Assembly: GCA_050248915.1 (NCBI GenBank)
Contig: JBFWRL010000160.1
Span: 1-13,114, forward strand
Reading direction: 5' to 3'
DNA: 13,114 bases
Origin: GCA-2770975 sp050248915
Lineage (GTDB): Bacteria; Cyanobacteriota; Sericytochromatia; UBA7694
Position 1 is the first letter of the stretch. Every line of letters begins with the position of its first letter. Below the pieces are notes generated by a model, which ran no database searches, had not been told where the DNA came from, and was given only the letters and a program-made list of their open reading frames with translations. Shown one piece after another: positions 1-7,666 of the stretch. The position numbers and the translations under genes were made by a program.

Positions 1-5
1 AAAAA

Positions 6-326
6 TTAGCCGGGTGTGCCAACACCTTCTTCTTTTTTGACAATGCCTTTCCACAGCGAGCTACTGCCGCTGGGATCTTTTTCTACTGTGATTTTGGGGC
101 CATTTCCGTCCACAGAATTATTGGGATCGGAATATTTGTCAAACAATTTTGCGCCTTCGTCGGTAAAAAACAAAGTTTGGGTTTTACCTGTTTTGTCTTT
201 AACCTCACGGGGCTCAGTCATATTGCCTGAGCTAACGCTGTTTGCATCCACCACATTGATGGCATTGGCCATGCCAATTGTGCCAACACCGCTGTTTAAA
301 ATGACGTGACTATCTCCACCTGCCAT
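6..326 (-). CDS. Small hypothetical protein, 106 aa
   Basis: I do not recognise this protein. It is complete in the window: ATG at 324-326 and TAA at 6-8. An AAGAGG ribosome binding site sits about 8 bases before the ATG, which supports real translation. The N-terminal third is rich in Gly, Ala, Asn, Ser and Val without a typical signal peptide. The rest is polar and charged (for example EPREVKDKTGKTQTLFF near residues 38-54), and the tail ends in Gly-Pro-Gly. There are no Cys residues and no membrane segments. It is divergent from the TPR gene at 494. An extended -10 promoter candidate lies just upstream (362-392). Any function is unknown. Confidence 0.6.
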   Translation of the reverse strand: MAGGDSHVILNSGVGTIGMANAINVVDANSVSSGNMTEPREVKDKTGKTQTLFFTDEGAKLFDKYSDPNNSVDGNGPKITVEKDPSGSSSLWKGIVKKEEGVGTPG

Positions 327-361
327 AACAAAAACCTCTTCTTTGATCTTTTTCTACCTTG

Positions 362-392
362 TTTATACCACAATCCAGGGATTTTTAAGCAA
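362..392 (-). promoter_or_regulatory. Candidate sigma-70 promoter for the small hypothetical gene
   Basis: On the minus strand there is an extended -10 element, TGG followed by TATAAA (362-370), with a possible -35 TTGCTT (387-392) 19 bases upstream of TATAAA. This would start transcription near 355, about 30 bases before the ATG at 326. The spacing is slightly long and no promoter has been tested, so this is a sequence-pattern call only. I see no equally good plus-strand promoter in the rest of the 327-493 gap. Confidence 0.35.
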
Positions 393-493
393 AAGGTTTA
401 TTGCGTTATATTAAGATTTGCACAGATGGCATACATTGCCGGAATGGTCGACATCGGAGACAATGTGATCAGACTGGATCTCTGGAGTATATT

Positions 494-1411
494 ATGAAAT
501 TGGTGGGTTTGAATCAGCCCTCACACCTCTTGTCTGGACTGGAGCAGACCTCACACGCTGAGGCTGAATTGGCCAAAGGGTTGCGCTGTCTGGCCTGGGC
601 CCAAGATGCGGGGTTTGAACCCCCTGAGCTCCTGGGTGAGGCCGCTGCTTGCTTTCAGACCAGTCTCAAATTGTCGCCCCACGCCATTCCCGCCCTTTTG
701 GGATTGGCTTATGTACACCTGCTCTGTGAAGACTATCCGGGGGCCCAGGACTGTTTGGATCGCCTCAGCGAACTACAGCCGAATCACCCCGATCTCAAAA
801 ATTGGATGCGTTTTTTGCTGGAGACCCCACAGGATCACAGCTTGGATGACCGAGAGAACCCCAGTTCTGAGAGCAATATCGAGTGGCTCTATGACGAAAC
901 CGAGCGCTATATTGATCAGGCTTTTCAACGTTTTTCAATGCGGGTGGTCTTAAAACCGACACTGGAAAGCCACGAATTGGCACAATTAGAAGAACAGGCC
1001 ACAGCGCTCGAAGAAATCCGGGCCCATGTTCAAAACACGATTCTGGTGTTGGATGACGATTTAGACACCACCGCGCTCTGCCTGCGTATGGAGCCACTTG
1101 ATTTGTTGGTACAGGGGCTGGACGAGGTATTAAAGGCCAGCTATGCCCTCTTCGATCTGCGCAACCAAATTGCCCTGCTCGAAAGAAATCTCAATGGGCT
1201 TTTAGACCGGGCCGGACGGATGCCTTCTCCAGTCGAAAGAGCAGAGATTGAATTCAGACTCGACGAAGCACTTGACCGCAGCGATCGCCTGCAAGGCCAA
1301 TTGCAGGAATGCGCCAAACGCAATTGGCCCTGTGAATCCCTCAAACAAGGGCTCGACAAAACCCAGTTTTTGGTGGAAATTTTACAGGAATTGCTCGACA
1401 GCTTGCGTTAG
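494..1411 (+). CDS. TPR-like soluble protein of unknown role, 305 aa
   Basis: Start chosen at ATG 494, with CTGGAG about 8 bases upstream; the frame stays open back to a TTG at 401 but that region has no good ribosome site and reads as non-coding. Residues about 45-102 look like one to two tetratricopeptide (TPR) repeats: a helix ending in FQTSLKLSPHAIPALLGLA and a second, YPGAQDCLDRLSELQPNHPDL. The remaining 200 residues are acidic and helical with heptad-like leucines (residues about 160-305), suggesting a coiled-coil or helical bundle. There is no signal peptide or membrane helix, so it is probably cytoplasmic and mediates protein contacts. It converges on moaE with only 5 bases between stop codons. 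No specific family or pathway can be named. Confidence 0.75.
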   Translation: MKLVGLNQPSHLLSGLEQTSHAEAELAKGLRCLAWAQDAGFEPPELLGEAAACFQTSLKLSPHAIPALLGLAYVHLLCEDYPGAQDCLDRLSELQPNHPDLKNWMRFLLETPQDHSLDDRENPSSESNIEWLYDETERYIDQAFQRFSMRVVLKPTLESHELAQLEEQATALEEIRAHVQNTILVLDDDLDTTALCLRMEPLDLLVQGLDEVLKASYALFDLRNQIALLERNLNGLLDRAGRMPSPVERAEIEFRLDEALDRSDRLQGQLQECAKRNWPCESLKQGLDKTQFLVEILQELLDSLR

Positions 1412-1427
1412 CGGCTTTAGCCGCAAC
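1406..1427. terminator. Short hairpin between convergent TPR gene and moaE
   Basis: GCGGC (1411-1415) and GCCGC (1420-1424) pair around a TTTA loop; the pairing extends outward with GTT and AAC across one bulged A. It spans the stop codons of both convergent genes. There is no strong T-tract on either side (only TTTT at 1430-1433 on the plus strand), so it is a weak or bidirectional terminator candidate at best. Confidence 0.35.
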
Positions 1428-1857
1428 AGTTTTCAAGCCACATGGAACCGTCTTCCCAATACTCTTTTTTCCAGATTGGCACTGTGGCTTTGAGGGTGTC
1501 GATACAGAATTGCAACGCCTCCAAACTGGCTTGACGATGGGCCGATGAAACCGCAATGGCAACGGCGGCCTCCCGGATCTCAAGACGCCCCACCCGGTGA
1601 ATCATCCCCACTTGGTAGAGTTCCCAGCGCAAACGCGCCTGTGCGACAATTTTGACCATTTCTTTGAGGGCCATTTCAGGGTAACACTCGTATTCCAGAT
1701 AGCGCACACCTTTGCCCTGATTGTGATTGCGCACGGTGCCGAGAAAGAGGGAAGTGGCTCCCGCTTCATCACAGGCCACTTCTGCCAATAAAGCGCTGAC
1801 ATCAATCGGGGTTTCGACGATTTCAAACAAATCTGCTGCCAGAGTAATCCTCTTCAT
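1417..1857 (-). CDS. moaE: Molybdopterin synthase catalytic subunit MoaE
   Basis: MoaE is the large subunit of molybdopterin synthase. With thiocarboxylated MoaD it inserts two sulfurs into cyclic pyranopterin monophosphate to give molybdopterin in the cytoplasm. The 146-residue product has the family hallmarks: GTVRNHNQGKGV (about residues 40-51), SSAHR (104-108), and K123 and K130 in the LKATVPIWKKE segment, with the same 7-residue spacing as the catalytic lysines K119 and K126 of E. coli MoaE. Start chosen at ATG 1857, with GGAGG 8 bases upstream lying over the moaD stop codon; a GTG at 1872 would begin on that same ribosome site and is less likely. It is the last gene of the nor operon, 4 bases after moaD. 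No moaA, moaB or moaC is present here. Confidence 0.95.
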   Translation of the reverse strand: MKRITLAADLFEIVETPIDVSALLAEVACDEAGATSLFLGTVRNHNQGKGVRYLEYECYPEMALKEMVKIVAQARLRWELYQVGMIHRVGRLEIREAAVAIAVSSAHRQASLEALQFCIDTLKATVPIWKKEYWEDGSMWLENCCG

Positions 1858-1861
1858 GAGG

Positions 1862-2110
1862 CTATCCTCCACTCACAGGTGGGATCAGGGCAATTTCATC
1901 TCCGTCTTGAAGAACAATCGCCAGATCGCGCTCGTAAGTCTGATTCACGGCCAAACGGCAATGCAACAAATCATGGCTCAAGGCCGGAAACCGGGTTAAA
2001 AAAGCTTGCTGACAATCGCCAAGGGTGGCTGCTTCGGCCAATTCCAGCGTGTGTACAGCCGCCCCCGTTTTTTCACGCAATTGGGCAAAGGTTTTTAATT
2101 GAATTTTCAT
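1862..2110 (-). CDS. moaD: Molybdopterin synthase sulfur carrier subunit MoaD
   Basis: MoaD is the ubiquitin-like sulfur carrier of molybdopterin synthase. MoeB adenylates its C-terminal Gly-Gly, which becomes a thiocarboxylate and donates sulfur to MoaE. This product is 82 residues, the usual length, with the beta-grasp pattern MKIQLKTFAQLRE at the start, VNQTYERDLAIVLQDGDEIALIPPVSGG at the end in separate conserved blocks, and the essential terminal GG. Start chosen at ATG 2110 with AAGAGG just upstream; a TTG at 2137 keeps the frame open but has no support. It lies 50 bases after the carbonic anhydrase gene and 4 bases before moaE, so the pair is translationally coupled. Confidence 0.93.
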   Translation of the reverse strand: MKIQLKTFAQLREKTGAAVHTLELAEAATLGDCQQAFLTRFPALSHDLLHCRLAVNQTYERDLAIVLQDGDEIALIPPVSGG

Positions 2111-2160
2111 ATAACCTCTTTTCAAATCTCTTAACAAAATTTATCAGAGCAATCAAACCA

Positions 2161-2967
2161 CTATTCAATTTCAGGGTAGCGATGAACAGAGAGTTGTTTT
2201 ATTCCCTCTGACACCTTTTTGAGAGCAGGGTGATTTTTTATCTCTTGAAGATCTTTTATCCCATTGATATTGGTGACCAATAAGCGACCCTGGCCTTTTT
2301 GAGAGTGATTGGCAAAGTCATATACTGCGCCGATAATTGTCAATTTACCATTCCGGATCAAATCTTGATAGCGATATTGAGCTTTAGATACCTGATAATC
2401 AACGTTCCTCTGAACCCCTTCGATCCAGAGTTCGGCAAAGAGATCCTTTCTTTGATAACGGTAAATGAGCGGTGAGAGGGGCAGATGTAAATGGTCTAAT
2501 TCTTCAATAATCTCATGACTTTCATGGGTGTAATTGCTTAAAGCGCTTTTGATTGCGCCACAATAAGTATGCCCCATCACTAACAACAATGGGGTTTTGA
2601 GATGAAAAACCCCATAATCGGCAGAGCCCTGAACGGTTTGCAATTGATTGCCGATGTTTTTAATTGTAAAAACTGTATTGGTCGGATTGGGAATAAATGA
2701 ATCGGCTTGCACCCGGGCATCTGAACAGCCCAAAAAGGTAATAAACGGATTTTGGGTAATTTGGCGAGAAAAGTCCTCAGGCCGATGCTTCTCCATGAAT
2801 TTTTGATTGTGGTACAGCATATAAGCCAAAATATCTTCAACGTTCGGCTTATAGACAGACTCCGAAACGGGACTGCCTGAAGCTGAAAAAAGAAAAAAGA
2901 CCAAGGCCAGCAAACACCATTGCTGAATGACATAAAAAAACTTCACGAATAGAACCCCATTCTCCAA
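2161..2967 (-). CDS. Beta-class carbonic anhydrase, predicted exported
   Basis: Beta carbonic anhydrases interconvert CO2 and bicarbonate using a zinc held by two Cys and one His. The zinc-site motifs are present: C81-x-D83-x-R85 (GCSDARV) and H133-xx-C136 (GHTYCGA). A family block, TIKNIGNQ, lies at 101-108, and IIGAVYDF near 211-218 fits the late strand of the fold. The first 30 residues hold a hydrophobic stretch (about 18-29, WCLLALVFFLFS) followed by Ser/Gly, consistent with a signal peptide, so the enzyme is probably periplasmic. The start is uncertain: a TTG at 2967, 5 bases after the norD stop, gives 268 residues, while a GTG at 2946 with GGGG 8 bases before it keeps the signal and trims 7 residues. 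It sits between norD and moaD in the same operon. Confidence 0.88.
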   Translation of the reverse strand: MENGVLFVKFFYVIQQWCLLALVFFLFSASGSPVSESVYKPNVEDILAYMLYHNQKFMEKHRPEDFSRQITQNPFITFLGCSDARVQADSFIPNPTNTVFTIKNIGNQLQTVQGSADYGVFHLKTPLLLVMGHTYCGAIKSALSNYTHESHEIIEELDHLHLPLSPLIYRYQRKDLFAELWIEGVQRNVDYQVSKAQYRYQDLIRNGKLTIIGAVYDFANHSQKGQGRLLVTNINGIKDLQEIKNHPALKKVSEGIKQLSVHRYPEIE

Positions 2968-2972
2968 TTGTT

Positions 2973-4721
2973 CTAACTTCGCACCAAACGGCCATAAAAT
3001 TCAGCCAACGCCTGTGGCAGCAATGCCGGTTGTGGCAAAATCCGATAACCGCCTGTGCCCAGCATTTGCGGCAAATAATTGCGCGCCAGACTTTCGATCG
3101 CCAGGGCATAGACCTGTACCTGTTGCTGACGGGCCTCACGAATGGCTTGGCGCACATCGGCCAGACCGTATTGGCCTTCGTAGCGGTCGTAATCGTTGGG
3201 TTTGCCATCGGAAAGTAAAAGGATCCAACGCGATTTTGCTTGCTCGTGTGCCAATTGAGCCGTGGCGTGGCGCAGGGCGGGGCCAATGCGGGTATAACCG
3301 CGTGGCTCAACGGCCCCAATTCGAGGTGCCGCCCGCTCCCAAGGTTCGTCAAAGGCTTTCAGCGTGAGGTATTCACACTGGTTGCGGGTATGAGAGGCAA
3401 AGCCGTCAATTTGAAAGCGATCCCCCCATTCTGAGAGCAATTGGGCAAACAGAATCACCGCCTGTTTTTCGACATCCAAGACGCGAAATCCGCCAGTATA
3501 ACCATCGCTGGAGAGTGAGAGATCCATCAACAGCAAGAGCGAAACTGTGCGGCTCTTTTTGCGCTGACTCAGATAGATTTTTTCTGAAGGGGTGCGCCCC
3601 GCTTGGCGATCGGCAAAGTTTTCGACCAAGGCATCAAGATCGGGCTCTTCGCCCATGGCTTGGCGGCGCACCGTCTGCCAGGTATTAAACTGCAGGCTAA
3701 AGCGATTACGCAGCGACTGCAAGACCCGCTGATGGGATTGGAGGGTTTGCTGCAGATACCCAGCATCTGGGGTTGTAAATCTGCGGGGATAGACCTTGCA
3801 CCAATCAGTGCGATAGGCCCGCTTGCGTCCGTCCCACTCGTCGTAAGTGAGGCATTTGCCTGCCAGGGACATTTCTGCCACCTCAGGCACGGAAATGCCT
3901 GAGATAAATTCCGCCTGCAAGACGGCGTGGGCGGTATCGTCACAGCGGGTCAATTTGCGCAGATCAACTTCGTTCAAGGCATCAGCATGGGCGGCCAACT
4001 CATCAGACCCATCGGCATCGCGCCAGGTGCCCTGAAACTCTTCGATGGTCTCGACTTTTTCAAATTGATGCATCAGGGTATAAGCCTGCATGGCTTTTTT
4101 ATCCATGTTTTCAATTTCAACCTCTTCGCGGGCGGGCGCTTGGCGGGAGGTCATCTCACCTTCATGGTCGGGCAAGGCCTGTGGAGTGTTTCCACTGGGA
4201 GCCGCGCTCTGGGCCTGGGCACTGGGGCTGAACCAATGGCCCCAGGCCAAGGCTTTTTCGCTGTCTGTTTGCGCGTGGGCCGCAAGCTGCGCAAGCAAGG
4301 CCTGAAACGGCGCTTGCATAGCCGGATAGCGCTCATGTAAAAGTGCCATGACTTGTGGCGCGGTTTCCAAGGCCTTTTGCCGGGAGGCTTGCAACCCCGG
4401 TTTTTCACCGGGAGGCCAGTTAAATCCCAGTTCGCGCTGCAAACTGAGATAGACCACCCGAAACAAATAAAACAGGCAGTTCTGCTCACGATCTTGGCCC
4501 AGGGCAAAGCGGGCGGGTAAATACAAATACGGGCCACTGACGCCGCCTTCTTGCTCGGCCCGCAAAATCTCCACGGGTTCGCCGCAGAGCATGCGGGCCA
4601 GCAAGGTCAGACGGGCATGTAAGTCTTCGAGCTTCACAGCCTCTGGATTTTCTGCCTGCTGGGGACGCAGCCCCGCCAACCAGTTCCAGGTCTGTTTAAA
4701 TAGCTTTTGATCCCATTCCAT
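2973..4721 (-). CDS. norD: Nitric oxide reductase activation protein NorD (VWA domain)
   Basis: NorD is a cytoplasmic von Willebrand factor A protein that works with the AAA+ ATPase NorQ to activate the NorBC complex, probably by aiding iron insertion at the FeB site. The 582-residue length is typical. Residues about 390-580 form the VWA domain: the MIDAS motif D400-x-S402-x-S404 in LLLMDLSLSSDGYTGG, T477 in GYTRIGPALRH, and D505 in LLLSDGKPNDYDRYEGQYG, the last being very characteristic of NorD. The N-terminal 200 residues are helical, and about 165-195 is a Pro/Ala/Gln-rich linker. Start ATG 4721 lies 11 bases after the norQ stop, with GGAGG upstream. The stop is 5 bases before the carbonic anhydrase TTG. 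Confidence 0.95.
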   Translation of the reverse strand: MEWDQKLFKQTWNWLAGLRPQQAENPEAVKLEDLHARLTLLARMLCGEPVEILRAEQEGGVSGPYLYLPARFALGQDREQNCLFYLFRVVYLSLQRELGFNWPPGEKPGLQASRQKALETAPQVMALLHERYPAMQAPFQALLAQLAAHAQTDSEKALAWGHWFSPSAQAQSAAPSGNTPQALPDHEGEMTSRQAPAREEVEIENMDKKAMQAYTLMHQFEKVETIEEFQGTWRDADGSDELAAHADALNEVDLRKLTRCDDTAHAVLQAEFISGISVPEVAEMSLAGKCLTYDEWDGRKRAYRTDWCKVYPRRFTTPDAGYLQQTLQSHQRVLQSLRNRFSLQFNTWQTVRRQAMGEEPDLDALVENFADRQAGRTPSEKIYLSQRKKSRTVSLLLLMDLSLSSDGYTGGFRVLDVEKQAVILFAQLLSEWGDRFQIDGFASHTRNQCEYLTLKAFDEPWERAAPRIGAVEPRGYTRIGPALRHATAQLAHEQAKSRWILLLSDGKPNDYDRYEGQYGLADVRQAIREARQQQVQVYALAIESLARNYLPQMLGTGGYRILPQPALLPQALAEFYGRLVRS

Positions 4722-4732
4722 GCCCGCCTCCT

Positions 4733-5557
4733 TTAAAAATGCAGCGCGATTAAATCGCGCAGCGCCATGCGGGTTTCAAACTCATCTGTCAGCGGCTCGG
4801 CAATGCCGACTTCGCAGGCCAATCGCGGCGGCAAGCCATCGGCGATCAGGGCCCCGGCATCGATTAACAGGCGGGTCGAAACTGTTTCTGCCAACCCCCA
4901 CTCCACCAATTTGCGGATTTTATGGGCCATTTGCACCAATTTACCTGCCCGCCCCGCATCGAGGCCTGTTTCCGCCCTGAGAATCTCCGTTTCGACCTCC
5001 GCTGACGGATAGTCGAAACTGAGCGCCAAAAAGCGCTGCCGGGTGGAGGGTTTGAGCTCTTTAATCCCGCGTTGGTAACCCGGATTAAACGATGCCACCA
5101 ACATAAACTCTGCAGGGGCCTTGAGGCTCTCGTTGTGGCGCTCCAGAAACAACTCGCGGCGATGATCCGTGAGAGAGTGTAAGACCACAATGGTGTCGGG
5201 CCGGGCCTCGGCAATTTCATCGAGGTAGAGAATGGCCCCCATGCGCACCGCCCGTGTGAGTGGGCCATCTTGCCAATAGGTCTCTGCCCCTTGGACCAAA
5301 TAGCGGCCCAAGAGATCCACGGCCGAGGTCTCTTCATGACAGGAAACGGTGATCAAGGGCAATCCCAGCTTGGCAGCCATATGTTCGACAAAACGGGATT
5401 TGCCCGTGCCGGTAGGCCCTTTTAAGAGCAGGGGTAATTTGCGCCGCCAAGCATGTTCAAAGATCGCCATCTCCTGCCCCACAGGGCGATAATAAGGCAG
5501 TGCTTGTGGGGCTTCTGCTTCCAAGGGCTTAGACAAGTTGGGCATGTGCAGGGCCAT
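4733..5557 (-). CDS. norQ: NorQ, MoxR-type AAA+ ATPase for NO reductase activation
   Basis: NorQ is a cytoplasmic hexameric AAA+ ATPase of the MoxR group that acts with NorD on NorBC. In the 274-residue product, Walker A is GPTGTGKS (47-54), Walker B is ILYLDE (109-114), the sensor-1 Asn is N158 in SFNPG, the arginine finger region is STRQRF (171-176), and a sensor-2 like STRLLID follows near 227. The VSCHEETSAVDLLGRY segment (71-86) is typical of NorQ/CbbQ. Start chosen at ATG 5557 because AGGAGG lies 9 bases upstream; the frame is open further up to 5590 without a ribosome site. This start overlaps the end of norB by 29 bases, implying translational coupling. Downstream, norD follows after 11 bases. 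Confidence 0.95.
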   Translation of the reverse strand: MALHMPNLSKPLEAEAPQALPYYRPVGQEMAIFEHAWRRKLPLLLKGPTGTGKSRFVEHMAAKLGLPLITVSCHEETSAVDLLGRYLVQGAETYWQDGPLTRAVRMGAILYLDEIAEARPDTIVVLHSLTDHRRELFLERHNESLKAPAEFMLVASFNPGYQRGIKELKPSTRQRFLALSFDYPSAEVETEILRAETGLDAGRAGKLVQMAHKIRKLVEWGLAETVSTRLLIDAGALIADGLPPRLACEVGIAEPLTDEFETRMALRDLIALHF

Positions 5558-6911
5558 GGGCCGGTTCCTCCTCAGAAGGGCTGGCCCCAATCATCTCGTC
5601 CGAAGGCAAGCCGTATTGGATAAAGGTCCAAATAAACAGGATAATCCCGGCGGTAAACAGGCAAGCTGCCAGTATCAGGCCGAGAAAATGCACATGTAAT
5701 TCTTTTTGCACCAGCAAAAAGTCGAGGCCCATTTTGCGTTCGAGATAGACCTGGGTGACCCCGGCCACGGCAAAAGCCCCTGTCATGCCAACCATGCCAA
5801 TATTCGAGAGCCAAAAAGCCAACATGCCCGACATGCTGTTCCAGAGTTTGCGTCCGGTGAGTTCAGGCAGGGCATAAGTGGTGATCGCCAGAACAATCAT
5901 GGCATAAGCGCCCCAGAAGGCCAAATGCCCATGCATGGCTGTGACCAAGGTGCCGTGGGTATACATATTGACCTGGGGCAGGGTATGGGCAAAACCCAAA
6001 AAGCCTGCGCCCACAAACGACATAATCGCGCAACCAATGGTCCAGTAGAGCGAAATTTTATTCGGGTGTGAACGCCCACTGCGGCGGTACATCGAAATCG
6101 CAAACAGGGCCATGCCCAGAAAGGCCAGGGGTTCGAGGGCTGAGAAGATCCCGCCCACCATCAGCCAATATTTGGGGGTGCCAATATAATAATAGTGGTG
6201 GCCGGTGCCGAGGATGCCTGAGAGAAAGGTCAGACCGACAATGATATACAGCCATTTTTCGATCACTTCGCGATCGACGCCGGTGAGTTTGATCAGCAGG
6301 TAGGCCAGAATGGACCCCATAATCAGCTCCCACACGCCTTCGACCCAAAGATGTACAACCCACCAGCGGAAAAACGAATCCATGGTTTGGTTGTCGAAAT
6401 AAATCATGCCAGGCAAATAGAGCAAAGCCGCTGAAAACAGGCCCATAAACAAGACAATGCCGGTGGTGCTGTATTTTTTGCCACGCAACACGGTCATGCC
6501 AATATTAAAGATAAACATCAGGACATTGATCACCACCAAAAAGTCCAGCGGGCGGGGAATTTCGAGGAATTTGCGGCCTTCCCACCAATTGAGGTGAAAG
6601 CCAATCACCGAGACCACACCCACCACGATCAAGGAGATCAATTGGACATAGGCCAATTTGACGGAATGGAGTTCGCGCCCTGCCTCGTCGGGAATAATAA
6701 AATGCGCAGCGCCCATAAAACCACAGAGCAGCCAGACCACGAGTAAATTGGTGTGGGTGGCGCGGGCGGCATTAAAGGGAATCCAACTGTGCAGGCCGTC
6801 GAGGCCCATATGGGCAAAGCCCATAATAAAACCATAGACCAATTGCAGACTAAACAGCAGCATGCAGGTGGCAAAGAACCAATAGGCAACTTTTTGTGAT
6901 TTGTATTTCAT
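5529..6911 (-). CDS. norB: Nitric oxide reductase catalytic subunit NorB (cNor type)
   Basis: NorB is the haem-copper-oxidase-family subunit that reduces two NO to N2O in the inner membrane. The 460-residue product is nearly all membrane helices. Metal ligands are visible: H53 (RATHTN) and H329 for low-spin haem b, H327 (MHGHLAFW) for haem b3, and H187, H238 and H239 for FeB, with E191 (VHLWVEGVWE) beside them and a second conserved Glu at E260. Spacings from H187 to E191, H238 and H327 equal those of Pseudomonas aeruginosa NorB (H207, E211, H258, H347). There is no N-terminal extension of the quinol-oxidising qNor kind, so it takes electrons from NorC. The tail after residue 440 is a hydrophilic Glu/Pro/His stretch. 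GAGG lies 9 bases before the ATG; norC ends 14 bases upstream. Confidence 0.98.
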   Translation of the reverse strand: MKYKSQKVAYWFFATCMLLFSLQLVYGFIMGFAHMGLDGLHSWIPFNAARATHTNLLVVWLLCGFMGAAHFIIPDEAGRELHSVKLAYVQLISLIVVGVVSVIGFHLNWWEGRKFLEIPRPLDFLVVINVLMFIFNIGMTVLRGKKYSTTGIVLFMGLFSAALLYLPGMIYFDNQTMDSFFRWWVVHLWVEGVWELIMGSILAYLLIKLTGVDREVIEKWLYIIVGLTFLSGILGTGHHYYYIGTPKYWLMVGGIFSALEPLAFLGMALFAISMYRRSGRSHPNKISLYWTIGCAIMSFVGAGFLGFAHTLPQVNMYTHGTLVTAMHGHLAFWGAYAMIVLAITTYALPELTGRKLWNSMSGMLAFWLSNIGMVGMTGAFAVAGVTQVYLERKMGLDFLLVQKELHVHFLGLILAACLFTAGIILFIWTFIQYGLPSDEMIGASPSEEEPAHGPAHAQLV

Positions 6912-6925
6912 AATTTTTTTCCTCG

Positions 6926-7630
6926 CTATTTCTGGGCAGCCAAAAAGCTGGCCAATTCCTGGCGTTCAACTTCGCTCAGGGGCATTTGGGGCATGGCTGT
7001 ACCGGGTTTAACGGCATTGGGATCTTTTAACCAGGCATCGATCCAGGTGGCATCCCTGCGGCTACCGACCCCATCAAGGGCCGGGCCCACGTTGCCACCT
7101 TGGCCGCCCAATTGGTGGCAAGCGGTGCAAAGGGCTGTGTATTTGGCTGGAATGGCAAGAGCAGAAGTCTGAGTGCTTTTCGCGGCAGAACCGCTTGATG
7201 AAGTTTGCCCGGCTTGAATATCTGGTTTGGGGGGAAAACCATTGAGGTCCATCTCACCAATCCATTTAAAAAAGGCAATTAAATCGCTGATCTCTTCGGG
7301 TTTAAAATGGTAGTTGACCATTTTGCGCTGATTCGGGTACATGGCTTCGGGATCTTTGAGAAAGACGGCCATCCACTCAGGACCCCGTCTTTCATAGACT
7401 TTGGTCAATTCGGGGGCGTAATACGCGCCTTCCCCCAAGATGGTGTGGCAGCCCATACAGTTATTTTTGTCAAAGAGGTGTTTGCCCCGTTTGACCTCTG
7501 CGGTGATGTTAACAGATCGGGTCTGTTCTGGCACTTTTCCGATTGAATCCACAGTCAAATACAGAAAAACGCAGGAAAAGACCAGGGTGCCGCCCAGAAA
7601 AAACAGTCGGGCCTGGGATTTGGAGAGCAT
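6926..7630 (-). CDS. norC: Nitric oxide reductase cytochrome c subunit NorC with extra C-terminal haem domain
   Basis: NorC anchors a periplasmic cytochrome c that passes electrons to NorB. Residues 8-27 form the single membrane anchor. The first haem site is C58-MG-C61-H62 in KNNCMGCHTILGEGAYYAPEL, the classic NorC signature, with M104 (QRKMVNYHF) as likely sixth ligand. Usual NorC proteins end near residue 150. Here a Ser/Thr/Ala-rich linker (about 140-160) leads to a second cytochrome c domain with C168-TA-C171-H172 and possible axial Met at 213 or 216 (GTAMPQMPLSE). Total length is 234. The frame is continuous, so this is a genuine fusion. Start ATG 7630 has GGAG 6 bases upstream. It is the first gene of the operon, divergent from the porin gene. 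Confidence 0.96.
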   Translation of the reverse strand: MLSKSQARLFFLGGTLVFSCVFLYLTVDSIGKVPEQTRSVNITAEVKRGKHLFDKNNCMGCHTILGEGAYYAPELTKVYERRGPEWMAVFLKDPEAMYPNQRKMVNYHFKPEEISDLIAFFKWIGEMDLNGFPPKPDIQAGQTSSSGSAAKSTQTSALAIPAKYTALCTACHQLGGQGGNVGPALDGVGSRRDATWIDAWLKDPNAVKPGTAMPQMPLSEVERQELASFLAAQK

Positions 7631-7666
7631 GGTGGGCTCCTTTCAAAGCATGAGAATGATCTTCAG

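Noticed and set aside
401..493. Upstream extension of the TPR protein from a TTG at 401
   Set aside because: No ribosome site, atypical Cys/Arg/His-rich sequence, and a good ATG with ribosome site at 494.
3927..4340. Plus-strand open frame of 137 codons inside norD
   Set aside because: It lies wholly opposite a strongly supported norD, has no family features, and its composition is that of an antisense shadow.
5529..6911. NorB as a quinol-type (qNor) enzyme
   Set aside because: There is no N-terminal cytochrome-c-like extension, the length is 460 residues, and a separate norC lies directly upstream.
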